A DNA stretch of 64,000 nt. Source: Variovorax brevis. GTDB taxonomy: Bacteria; Pseudomonadota; Gammaproteobacteria; Burkholderiales; Burkholderiaceae_C. Position 1 is the first letter of the stretch. The number at the start of each line of letters is the position of its first letter. Of the stretch, positions 35,728 to 43,308 are shown piece after piece. The notes under the pieces were generated by a model that made no database searches, had not been told where the DNA came from, and was given only the letters and a program-made list of their open reading frames with translations. Both the position numbers and the translations under genes were made by a program. The DNA lies in contig NZ_JASZYG010000008.1 of the NCBI RefSeq assembly GCF_030317105.1, forward strand, positions 62,001 through 126,000. The letters run 5' to 3'.

Positions 35728-37797
35728 ATGGCCGCAGGCGCTCCACCCGGCACGGCCGGCTTTCGTGCGCTGCTGGCGCTTCGTACGAGCCACGACCTGC
35801 TGGCGTTTCTGCGGGCCGCATGGAAGCGGTGGTTCCTGTGGGTGCTGCTGGCGGTGCTGGTGCTCTTGCTGGTGGCCGTCGTTGTCTGGCTCGCCGGGCG
35901 GCATGAAATACAACAGGTGCAGGACTCGCTCGATCGCGACACGGCCGATGCCGTGGCCGACCTGCGCAACGGCCTGCAGCGCAATGCGCAAAGCCTTCGG
36001 GCACTGCAGGCCGACCAGCATCACCAGGAGTTGTGGGAAGAGCATGCGAAGACGCTGCTGCGCGGGCACCGCGAGTGGATGCGCCTCGAGTTGCGCGACC
36101 GTCAGCTGAACCCCATCGCGACGGCCGAGTCGCCCTACCACCCGCGCTTTTTCGACACCGCCAGTCGGGGGCCCGCGCAGGCCGACGTGGGGCTCGCCTG
36201 CGCGTCGGCGCGCAAGCTCGCCAGCGTCGCCTACTCGCCAAGCCACTATGCGGTGATGACCGAAGGCGCAGGCCTGGAGGTCATCGAGATGTGCCTGCCG
36301 CTGGAAGGCGGCAACGTCGTGGTGGCCGTGTATTCGCTGCGCGATGCGCTCATCGAACTCGTGGCGCCGTCGCTGCGCCGGGGGCAGGAAGTGGCGCTGT
36401 CGGAAGTCGACGGCACGCGCCTGGCCGTGGTCGGATCGCCCCGCCGGAGCGGCACCCGCGTGTTCACGTCGCAGCAACTGGTCGACCTGCCCGGCGTCGC
36501 GATGATGTTGCGCATGGACGGCTGGCGTGCGGAGCCCGATCTGTTTCCCAACGTGCTCACCGGCCTGGTCACCGGCATCTCGATCGCGCTGGTGTCGGTG
36601 CTGGTCCTGCTCGCTAGCGACACACGCCGCCGCCTCAAGGCCGAGAGCGACCTGGCCGACGCACTGGCCTTTCGCAAGGCGATGGAAGATTCGGTCATCA
36701 CCGGCCTGCGCGCGCGCGACCTGCAGGGCCGCATCACCTACGTGAACCCCGCGTTCTGCGAAATGGTGGGATTCAGCGCCGACGAACTCACGAGTGGCAC
36801 TTCCGACGCGCCCTATTGGCCGACCGAGCTGGCGCATGAATATCAGATGCGGCAGGCCACGCGGCTCGCGGGCGACGTGCCGCCGCGCGAAGGCTTCGAG
36901 TCGGTCTTCATGCGCAAGGACGGCTCGCGCTTTCCGGTGCTCATCTTCGAGGCGCCGCTCATCAACGCGCACGGTGTGCAGACCGGGTGGATGAGCGCGT
37001 TCCTCGACGTCAGCGAACAGCGCCGTGTCGAAGAGCTCTCGCGCGCCACGCAGGAGCGCCTGCAGGCCAGTGCGCGCCTCGCCACCGTCGGCGAAATGGC
37101 GTCACTGCTCAGCCATGAACTCACGCAGCCGCTGGCAGCCATTTCCAGTTATGCCAGCGGTTCACTCAATCTGCTGCAAGACGGTCAGGCGACCACGATG
37201 ACCGAACTGGTCATGGCCCTGCAACGCATCGCCGAGCAGGCCGGGCGCGCGGGGCAGGTGATTCGAAGCGTTCACGACTTCGTGCGCCGCCGCGACCGCA
37301 CGCGCGAGAAGTCCTCTGCGCAAGGCCTCTTCGATGCGGTGTTGCCGCTCGTTCACCTGCAGGCGCACAAGCTGGGCGTGCGCATCGAGGTCAATGTCGA
37401 GTCGCGCCTGCCGCCGGTGATGTGCGACCGCACGCTGGTGGAGCAGGTGCTGCTCAACCTGGCGCGCAACGCGATGCAGTCCATGGACCTGCCAGAGATC
37501 AAGCGGCGCGAACTGCGCCTGAGCGCGGCGCTGGCCGCGCCCGGTGCCGCGGGTGGCGAGGCGCGTCGATGGGTGGAGTTTTCCGTGGCGGACTGCGGCG
37601 TCGGCATTGACGATGCGGTGGCGGCCCGCCTGTTCACGCCTTTTTTCACGACGCGCAGCGACGGCATGGGGCTTGGCCTGAGCCTGTGCCGCACGGTGGT
37701 CGAACAGCACGGCGGCGTGTTGCTGCACGGTCCCAATCGCCCGCGTGGCACGATATTCCGGTTCACGCTGCCGGTGTCCGAACCGGCAGCGCCCTGA
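35728..37797 (+). CDS. Membrane sensor histidine kinase with periplasmic and PAS domains
   Basis: 689-aa kinase. Two membrane helices (about residues 33-55 and 270-290) flank a periplasmic sensor of about 210 residues. Then come a PAS domain (RDLQGRITYVNPAFCEMVGF), a dimerisation/phosphoacceptor domain with SHELTQPL (His ~460) and a HATPase domain with NLARNAM (N box), DCGVGID (G1) and GMGLGLS (G2). The layout resembles DctB/FixL-type kinases. The signal is unknown. The FixJ-like regulator follows after 17 bp, so they form one two-component system. Confidence 0.94.
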   Translation: MAAGAPPGTAGFRALLALRTSHDLLAFLRAAWKRWFLWVLLAVLVLLLVAVVVWLAGRHEIQQVQDSLDRDTADAVADLRNGLQRNAQSLRALQADQHHQELWEEHAKTLLRGHREWMRLELRDRQLNPIATAESPYHPRFFDTASRGPAQADVGLACASARKLASVAYSPSHYAVMTEGAGLEVIEMCLPLEGGNVVVAVYSLRDALIELVAPSLRRGQEVALSEVDGTRLAVVGSPRRSGTRVFTSQQLVDLPGVAMMLRMDGWRAEPDLFPNVLTGLVTGISIALVSVLVLLASDTRRRLKAESDLADALAFRKAMEDSVITGLRARDLQGRITYVNPAFCEMVGFSADELTSGTSDAPYWPTELAHEYQMRQATRLAGDVPPREGFESVFMRKDGSRFPVLIFEAPLINAHGVQTGWMSAFLDVSEQRRVEELSRATQERLQASARLATVGEMASLLSHELTQPLAAISSYASGSLNLLQDGQATTMTELVMALQRIAEQAGRAGQVIRSVHDFVRRRDRTREKSSAQGLFDAVLPLVHLQAHKLGVRIEVNVESRLPPVMCDRTLVEQVLLNLARNAMQSMDLPEIKRRELRLSAALAAPGAAGGEARRWVEFSVADCGVGIDDAVAARLFTPFFTTRSDGMGLGLSLCRTVVEQHGGVLLHGPNRPRGTIFRFTLPVSEPAAP

Positions 37798-37814
37798 CGC
37801 TGGAGACATATCCC

Positions 37815-38450
37815 ATGCAACCCCTGATCGACGCACAGATCTTCATCGTGGACGACGACGCCAGTGTGCGCGAAGCACTCGCGTGGCTGCTGCGCTCACG
37901 GCGCCTGCAGAGCGAACACTTTCCGAGCGCGGAGGCTTTCGAGGCACGGCTGGCGGAAGAAGAATCGCCCGCCACGCCCAGCCAGCCGCGCTGCCTGTTG
38001 CTGGACGTGCGCATGCCCGGCACCAGCGGGCTGGTGTTGTTTGATCGACTGGCCGAGCGTGGCCTTCTCGACGCCATGCCGGTCATCTTCCTGACGGGTC
38101 ATGCGGACGTGCCGACGGCGGTCGACCTCGTCAAGCGCGGCGCTTTCGACTTCTGCGAAAAGCCGTTCTCGGACAACGCGCTGGTGGACCGCATCGAGCA
38201 GGCGCTGGGTGCCTCCCTGCGGGCCATCGCGGCGCAACGCGAACGCCAGACCATCGCGAGCCGCGTGGCCGAGTTGACGGAACGTGAACGGCTGGTGATG
38301 AAGCTCGTGGTCGAGGGCTTGCCCAACAAACTCATTGCCGACCAGTTGAACATCAGCGTGCGCACGGTGGAAGTTCACCGCGCACGCGTGTTCGACAAGA
38401 TGGATGTGAAATCGGCCGTTGAACTGGCCAATCTGCTTCGTGGCGCCTGA
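37815..38450 (+). CDS. FixJ/NarL-type response regulator
   Basis: 211-aa regulator. The receiver domain has the acidic pocket FIVDDD, phosphoacceptor Asp in LLLDVRMPGTSG (~61) and Lys in CEKPF. The C-terminal LuxR-type helix-turn-helix is LTERERLVMKLVVEGLPNKLIADQL followed by SVRTVEVHR. Partner of the kinase upstream. No dedicated target is evident in the window; the next gene is convergent. Confidence 0.95.
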   Translation: MQPLIDAQIFIVDDDASVREALAWLLRSRRLQSEHFPSAEAFEARLAEEESPATPSQPRCLLLDVRMPGTSGLVLFDRLAERGLLDAMPVIFLTGHADVPTAVDLVKRGAFDFCEKPFSDNALVDRIEQALGASLRAIAAQRERQTIASRVAELTERERLVMKLVVEGLPNKLIADQLNISVRTVEVHRARVFDKMDVKSAVELANLLRGA

Positions 38451-38483
38451 ACGTCAGAGCGTCCCGGCGCCACGCATGAAGCA

Positions 38484-39143
38484 TCAGCCCTGCGGACGCT
38501 CGCCCACGTAGATTTCAACGCGGCGGTTTTGCGCGCGGCCTGCATCGGTGCCGTTGTCGGCGATGGCCTCGCGCGAGCCGCGGCCTTCGATGCGGATGGC
38601 GGTCGTCTTTACGCCCTTGGCGACGAGATAGTCGCGTGTGCTGGCGGCACGGTCCATCGACAGGGGGTTGTTGATGGCGTCGGTGCCGGTGCTGTCGGTG
38701 TAGCCGATGATGCGCACGTCCGCGTTCGGGTTGTTGCGCAAGCCATTGGCGAACTGATCAAGGATCGGTGCGAAGTTCGGCTTGATGTTGGAGCGACCCA
38801 CGTCGAAGGAGACGTCGCTCGGGATTTGCAGCTTGAGTTCGTTGTTGGCCGTCTGCGTGACGGCAACACCCGTGCCTTGCGTGACCTGTTCCATCTGCTT
38901 CTTCTGGTTCTCCATGCGCTGCGACCAGAAGTAGCCACCCGCGGCGCCTGCAGCAGCACCCAGTGCGGCACCTGCTGCAATCGACTCACGATTGCCGCCG
39001 GTCAACGAGCCGATGGCCGCGCCGGCCAGAGCGCCGGCGCCTGCGCCGATGCCCGTGGTCTTTTGCGTTTCGGTCATGCCACCGCTGGCGCAACCGGTTA
39101 ACAGAATGGCGACAGATGCGGCCGTTGCAATAAGTTTTTTCAT
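38484..39143 (-). CDS. OmpA-family outer membrane lipoprotein (YiaD-like)
   Basis: 219-aa lipoprotein: signal MKKLIATAASVAILLTGC, then a glycine-zipper segment (GIGAGAGALAGAAIG, AAGAALGAAAGAAGGY) and a C-terminal OmpA peptidoglycan-binding domain with DVSFDVGRSNIKP, GYTDSTGTD and NRRVEIYV. It anchors the outer membrane to peptidoglycan. Upstream lie a CATAAT box (39197-39202) and a 24-bp dyad (39168-39191) that falls near the transcription start. Confidence 0.93.
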   Translation of the reverse strand: MKKLIATAASVAILLTGCASGGMTETQKTTGIGAGAGALAGAAIGSLTGGNRESIAAGAALGAAAGAAGGYFWSQRMENQKKQMEQVTQGTGVAVTQTANNELKLQIPSDVSFDVGRSNIKPNFAPILDQFANGLRNNPNADVRIIGYTDSTGTDAINNPLSMDRAASTRDYLVAKGVKTTAIRIEGRGSREAIADNGTDAGRAQNRRVEIYVGERPQG

Positions 39144-39167
39144 GATGTTCCCTTTCGCGAAACTAAG

Positions 39168-39191
39168 AGCGTGCTGAACGTTCAGTGCGCT
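39168..39191. promoter_or_regulatory. 24-bp dyad in the 5' region of the OmpA-like gene
   Basis: AGCG-TG-CTGAACGTTCAG-TG-CGCT has a perfect 12-bp palindromic core (39174-39185) and matching outer arms. It starts 25 bp upstream of the ATG, just after a CATAAT -10-like box, so it may be an operator or a 5'-leader hairpin. Confidence 0.4.
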
Positions 39192-39281
39192 GATTATGTT
39201 GACGCAAAGGGCCGCAATGAGCCCATGAAAGTGATTCGGCGTGATGGCCTACACCGGAATGCGCACGAGTCACACGTGCTG

Positions 39282-39437
39282 TCAATCCTTGCGATTCGTT
39301 GCCTCGCGCGACGCGCTGTCATCCGCTTCGTCGGCATGGTCCGGCTCACCGCCCTTGCGACCGGAAAACATGGTCCACCAGACGATGAGGATCAGCACGA
39401 CCAATGCACCGAGCGCTTCAAGCAAAATCAAACCCAT
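39282..39437 (-). CDS. Small membrane protein, 51 aa, start overlapping mltA
   Basis: One N-terminal membrane helix (MGLILLEALGALVVLILIVWW) followed by a polar, acidic tail (GGEPDHADEADDSASREA). AGGAG lies ten bases before the ATG. The start codon shares the sequence CATG with the start of mltA on the other strand, so the genes diverge with a 2-bp overlap of start codons. Function unknown; possibly an envelope partner of MltA. Confidence 0.6.
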   Translation of the reverse strand: MGLILLEALGALVVLILIVWWTMFSGRKGGEPDHADEADDSASREATNRKD

Positions 39438-40584
39438 GAGAAATGGACTCCTGTGGTGGTCGGGGCTGGTGATGTTAGCTGCGCTGGCAGGTTGCGCGAC
39501 GAGCCCGCGGCCCATCGACGTGCCCGTGGCACAGCCACCCGTTGACGCGCGTCCCGCACTGCCGCCGCTCACGGGCTCGCTCACGCATCCCAAGAGCCGA
39601 TGGGTGCCTGTGACATGGGGCGAGCTGCCAGGCTTCAGCGATGACCCCTTGCACGAAGGCTGGGCCGCGCTGGTCTCCAATTGCGCGCGTCCCAACGCCG
39701 CATTCGCACCCTTGTGCGGCGAGGTGCGGCAGCTGTCGCTCGCGGACGCCAACGAGCAGCGTGTGTGGATGACGCAGCGCCTGCAGCCGTATCGCATCGA
39801 GTCGCTGGCGGGTCAGGTCGATGGCCAGCTCACCAGCTACTACGAACCGGTGTTCGATGCGACGCGGCGGCCCACGGCCACCAACAACGTCGCGCTCTAT
39901 CAGATGCCTGCAGCCGCGGCGCAGCGCAGGCCTTGGTACACGCGCCAGGAGATCGATACGCTTCCTGAAGCACAAGCCGCCTTGCGCGGCCGCGAGATCG
40001 CGTGGCTGTCCGACCCCATCGATGCATTGATGCTGCACATCCAGGGCACGGGGCGGCTGCGCATCACCGAGCCCGATGGTTCGAAGCGCACGGTGCGCGT
40101 GGCCTTTGCGGGATCGAACGACCAGCCTTATCGCAGCGTCAACCAGTGGTTGCTGAGCCAGGGCGTGACACGCATCAACCCGTGGCCCGATGCGACCAAG
40201 GCCTGGGTGGCGCAGAACCCGCAGCGTGTGTCGCAACTGCTGTGGAGCAATCCGCGCTACGTGTTCTTTCGCGAGGAGCCGCTGAACGAAGTCGACGCCG
40301 CTTCAGGCCCCCGGGGAGCGCAAGGCGTGCCCTTGACCGCTGGACGTTCGATTGCGGTCGATCGCGACAGCATTCCCTATGGCACACCGGTCTGGCTCGC
40401 TTCCAGCGGACCGGCCGTGCAGTTGCAGAAGCTGGTGGTGGCCCAGGACACGGGCAGCGCCATTCTGGGCGCCGTTCGCGCAGACTATTTCGCCGGGACG
40501 GGCGCGGAGGCGGGGCGGCTCGCGTCCGCTGTGAATCAACCTTTGCGCCTTTGGGCGCTGTGGCCCAAGGCTGCGGCCAACTGA
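39436..40584 (+). CDS. mltA: Membrane-bound lytic murein transglycosylase A
   Basis: MltA, 382 aa, outer-membrane lipoprotein cleaving peptidoglycan glycan strands to 1,6-anhydro products. Signal MRNGLLWWSGLVMLAALAGC with lipobox LAGC; MltA domain with GQLTSYYEPVFDA and DALMLHIQGTGRL; C-terminal 3D domain with VAQDTGSAILGAVRADYF, which includes the catalytic Asp region. The chosen ATG has no clear Shine-Dalgarno. In-frame upstream starts would run antisense through the 51-aa gene and spoil the lipoprotein signal. Confidence 0.93.
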   Translation: MRNGLLWWSGLVMLAALAGCATSPRPIDVPVAQPPVDARPALPPLTGSLTHPKSRWVPVTWGELPGFSDDPLHEGWAALVSNCARPNAAFAPLCGEVRQLSLADANEQRVWMTQRLQPYRIESLAGQVDGQLTSYYEPVFDATRRPTATNNVALYQMPAAAAQRRPWYTRQEIDTLPEAQAALRGREIAWLSDPIDALMLHIQGTGRLRITEPDGSKRTVRVAFAGSNDQPYRSVNQWLLSQGVTRINPWPDATKAWVAQNPQRVSQLLWSNPRYVFFREEPLNEVDAASGPRGAQGVPLTAGRSIAVDRDSIPYGTPVWLASSGPAVQLQKLVVAQDTGSAILGAVRADYFAGTGAEAGRLASAVNQPLRLWALWPKAAAN

Positions 40585-40646
40585 GGAGACTGCAAACACG
40601 TCCTGCGCGGACCGAGCTTCAACGGCCCGCTGTTGTCGAGCCGGCA

Positions 40647-40664
40647 CAGTCATCGTTCCTTCAC
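40647..40664 (+). promoter_or_regulatory. Candidate Pho box upstream of the PhoX-type phosphatase
   Basis: CAGTCAT-N4-CCTTCAC matches the PhoB direct-repeat pattern CTGTCAT-N4-CTGTCAC at 11 of 14 repeat positions with exact 11-bp phasing, 72 bp before the start codon. Suggests phosphate-starvation control. Confidence 0.4.
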
Positions 40665-40736
40665 GCGGATTGCATGCCTGCGTCATGTGGGCTTTCTAAG
40701 GTTCGGGCCTCCTGAGTCCAACAAGCAGAACCCCAC

Positions 40737-42719
40737 ATGTCTGAATCCGTGATCGAATTCCGTGCCTCGCGTCGCCAGGCGCTCAAGCTGTTCACCGCAC
40801 CCCTGCTGCCCCTTGGCGGCGCCGCATTGCTCACCGCCTGCGGTGGCGGCAGCAACGCTGCAGCGCCCGCCCCGGCGCCTGCACCCGCGCCTGCTTCGGC
40901 CAAGCCCAACTACGTCTCGGCCACCTTCTCGAACATGGCCGCACCGAGCCTTGCGGACGCCGCGGCGATGGCCACGACAACGGTCGGCTCCACCCTCAAG
41001 GTGAGCTTCGACGACGGCAGCAGCAAGGAATACAAGCTCGCCTACCACCCCTTCTTCCTCACCGGCGACAAGGTGCCGGATGGCAAGGGCGGCACTGTGC
41101 TTGCGGGCGGCTACTTCGACGCTCAGAACCAGCCCATCATCGACAAGTCGGTGGCCGGGCAGGAGCGCCAGTTCTTCTCCGACAGCCCGGACGGCACCTC
41201 GCTGTTGTCGCTGGCCAACCCGACCGTGCCGGGCATCAAGGGCAAGGCGGTGTTCGCCGTGGTGCAGTTCGAATACAACTCGCGCGACCTGAGCGGCGCC
41301 GACACCTACGGCACGCTGCCTTCACCCATCGCCGTGCTCACGCTCGACCAGGACCCGACGACCGGCAAGCTCACGCTGGTGAAGTACCACAATGTCGACA
41401 TGTCGAGTGCGCATGGCCTGTGGATCACCTGCGGCGCAAGCCTTTCGCCGTGGAACACGCACCTGTCGAGCGAAGAGTACGAGCCCGATGCCTTCACCGC
41501 GGCCAGCAGCGCGCAGTTCAAGGCGTTCAGCAAGAACACCTTCGGCGACGAAACGACCGCGCGGCCTTACCACTACGGCCACCTGCCCGAGATCACCGTG
41601 AACCCCGATGGCACCGGCAGCGTGACGAAGCACTATGGCCTGGGCCGCATCTCGCACGAACTGGTGCAGGTGATGCCTGACAACCGCACGGTGCTGATGG
41701 GCGATGACGCCACCAACGGCGGCCTCTTCATGTTCGTGGCCGACAAGGAGAAAGACCTGTCGGCCGGCACGCTCTACGTGGCGCACTACGACGCGGGCCT
41801 GTCGCTCGACCCGGCCGCCGCCGCGGCGAACATGAACTGGATCAAGCTCGGCCACGCCACCAGTGCCGAGATCGAGGTGCTGGCCAACACGCTGCAGCCC
41901 ACGGACATCATGGACGTGCGCACCGCCGACCCGCTGGACGCCAGCTTCACGAAGATCTTTTTCGGCGGCGTCGCCAACTGGGTCAAGGTCGTGCCCGGGC
42001 AGGAACTGGCCGCGGCCTTCCTGGAAACCCATCGCTACGCCGCGCTCAAGGGCGGCAGCATGGCCTTCACCAAGATGGAAGGCACGACCGTCAACGTGAA
42101 GGACAAGGTGGCGTACTCGGCGCTCGCCAACATCCAGGACTCGATGGTCTCCGGCGGCAAGGGTTGGTATGCCGACACCAACATCGCATTGCCCAAGGCG
42201 CTGAAGGCTGGCGGCGTGCTGGCGCACAAGATGGGCGGCGGACGCACCGACACCACCGGCGCCGCCATCGTGAGTGAATGGGTGCCGGCGTCGAGCCAGA
42301 TGCTGCTGGTCGGCGAAGACGTCGCCGCCGACGCGCTGGGCAACACCGCCAACGCTGACAAGGTGGCGAGCCCGGACAACCTCAAGTTCTCGGAGCAGAT
42401 GCGCACCCTGTTCATCGGCGAGGACAGCGGCAACCACGTCAACAACTTCCTGTGGGCCTACAACGTGGACACGAAGACGCTGTCGCGCGTGATGTCCACG
42501 CCGGCCGGTGCGGAATCGACCGGCCTGCATGCCGTCGATGAACTCAACGGCTGGACCTACATCATGAGCAACTTCCAGCACCCCGGCGACTGGAGCTCGC
42601 TGCATGCCAAGGTGCAGGCCACGCTCGATCCGCTGGTCCGCGCCAACTACAACAACCGCTACAGCGCGGCGGTGGGCTATCTCACGGCCGATCCGATCCA
42701 GCCTTCGCTGAAGGGCTGA
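40737..42719 (+). CDS. PhoX-family (DUF839) alkaline phosphatase-like protein
   Basis: 660-aa exported protein of the PhoX/DUF839 family, calcium- and iron-dependent phosphatases. The N terminus has a twin-arginine pattern (ASRRQALKLF) and a lipobox-like LLTAC, so it may be a Tat-exported lipoprotein. The body shows DUF839 features such as PTVPGIKGKAVFAVVQFEYNS, SSAHGLWITCGASLSPWNTHL-type segments, HELVQV and FIGEDSGNHVNNFLWAY. Family members release phosphate from organic esters; substrate not determinable. A candidate Pho box lies upstream and a hairpin follows. Confidence 0.87.
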   Translation: MSESVIEFRASRRQALKLFTAPLLPLGGAALLTACGGGSNAAAPAPAPAPAPASAKPNYVSATFSNMAAPSLADAAAMATTTVGSTLKVSFDDGSSKEYKLAYHPFFLTGDKVPDGKGGTVLAGGYFDAQNQPIIDKSVAGQERQFFSDSPDGTSLLSLANPTVPGIKGKAVFAVVQFEYNSRDLSGADTYGTLPSPIAVLTLDQDPTTGKLTLVKYHNVDMSSAHGLWITCGASLSPWNTHLSSEEYEPDAFTAASSAQFKAFSKNTFGDETTARPYHYGHLPEITVNPDGTGSVTKHYGLGRISHELVQVMPDNRTVLMGDDATNGGLFMFVADKEKDLSAGTLYVAHYDAGLSLDPAAAAANMNWIKLGHATSAEIEVLANTLQPTDIMDVRTADPLDASFTKIFFGGVANWVKVVPGQELAAAFLETHRYAALKGGSMAFTKMEGTTVNVKDKVAYSALANIQDSMVSGGKGWYADTNIALPKALKAGGVLAHKMGGGRTDTTGAAIVSEWVPASSQMLLVGEDVAADALGNTANADKVASPDNLKFSEQMRTLFIGEDSGNHVNNFLWAYNVDTKTLSRVMSTPAGAESTGLHAVDELNGWTYIMSNFQHPGDWSSLHAKVQATLDPLVRANYNNRYSAAVGYLTADPIQPSLKG

Positions 42720-42725
42720 GTCTCG

Positions 42726-43202
42726 TCAGGAAGACGGCGTTGCCGGCAAGGGCAGCGCCGTCTTGTAGCGCACCTGCTTGAGGGCAAAGCTCGAGCGGAT
42801 CTTCTCGATGCCCTCGATGGGCGTGAGCTGTTCGAGGATGAACTTCTCCAGCGCGGCAATGTCCGCGACGGCCACGCGGATCAGGTAGTCGCTGTCGCCG
42901 GTCATCAGGTAGCACTCCATCACTTCGTCGTGCTCGGCAATGCGTTGCTCGAACGCAGCGAGCGAGGCCTTGCTTTGCGAGGTCAGGCTGATGGAGATGA
43001 ACACGTTCAGGCCCAAGCCCAGCGCCGTCGCATTGGCAATGGCGACATAGCGGTCGATGACCCCCGCGGCTTCCAGCGCCTTCACGCGCGCCAGGCAGGG
43101 CGACGGAGAAAGGCCGATCCGGCGTGCCAACTCGACGTTGGCGAGCGCGCCGTCGCGCTGCAATTCATCGAGGATTCGCAGGTCGATGGCATCGAGCTTC
43201 AT
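42726..43202 (-). CDS. Lrp/AsnC-family transcriptional regulator (MdeR-like)
   Basis: 158-aa Lrp-type regulator: N-terminal winged helix (LDAIDLRILDELQRDGALANVELARRIGLSPSPCLARVKAL) and a C-terminal RAM ligand-binding domain (VECYLMTGDSDYLIRVAVAD type). It is divergent, 106 bp apart, from a homodimeric 2-oxoacid dehydrogenase E1 gene. In Pseudomonas putida the same pairing is mdeR-mdeB for methionine-derived 2-oxobutyrate. A CAGATTATGCTG element (43231-43242) resembling an Lrp half-consensus lies in the spacer. Confidence 0.92.
   Translation of the reverse strand: MKLDAIDLRILDELQRDGALANVELARRIGLSPSPCLARVKALEAAGVIDRYVAIANATALGLGLNVFISISLTSQSKASLAAFEQRIAEHDEVMECYLMTGDSDYLIRVAVADIAALEKFILEQLTPIEGIEKIRSSFALKQVRYKTALPLPATPSS
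42731..42764. terminator. Strong hairpin after the phosphatase gene, inside the 3' end of the Lrp gene
   Basis: AAGACGGCGTTGCC, loop of six and GGCAGCGCCGTCTT form a 14-bp stem with one wobble, 12 bp after the phosphatase stop. No long T-tract follows. It overlaps the last codons of the convergent Lrp-type gene. Confidence 0.55.
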
Positions 43203-43308
43203 GGCATTCCGTAAATCGGGGGAATTGCGGCAGATTATGCTGTCGAGGCACCGTCAAAGATCCCGCATCCGCACCCGATTCTGCGCGCGACGGCCTAAAG
43301 TGCGGGTC

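Noticed and set aside
38484..39143. LexA (SOS) control of the OmpA-like gene from its CTG...CAG dyad
   Set aside because: The CTG-CAG spacing is 6 bp, not the 10 bp of the gamma/betaproteobacterial SOS box.
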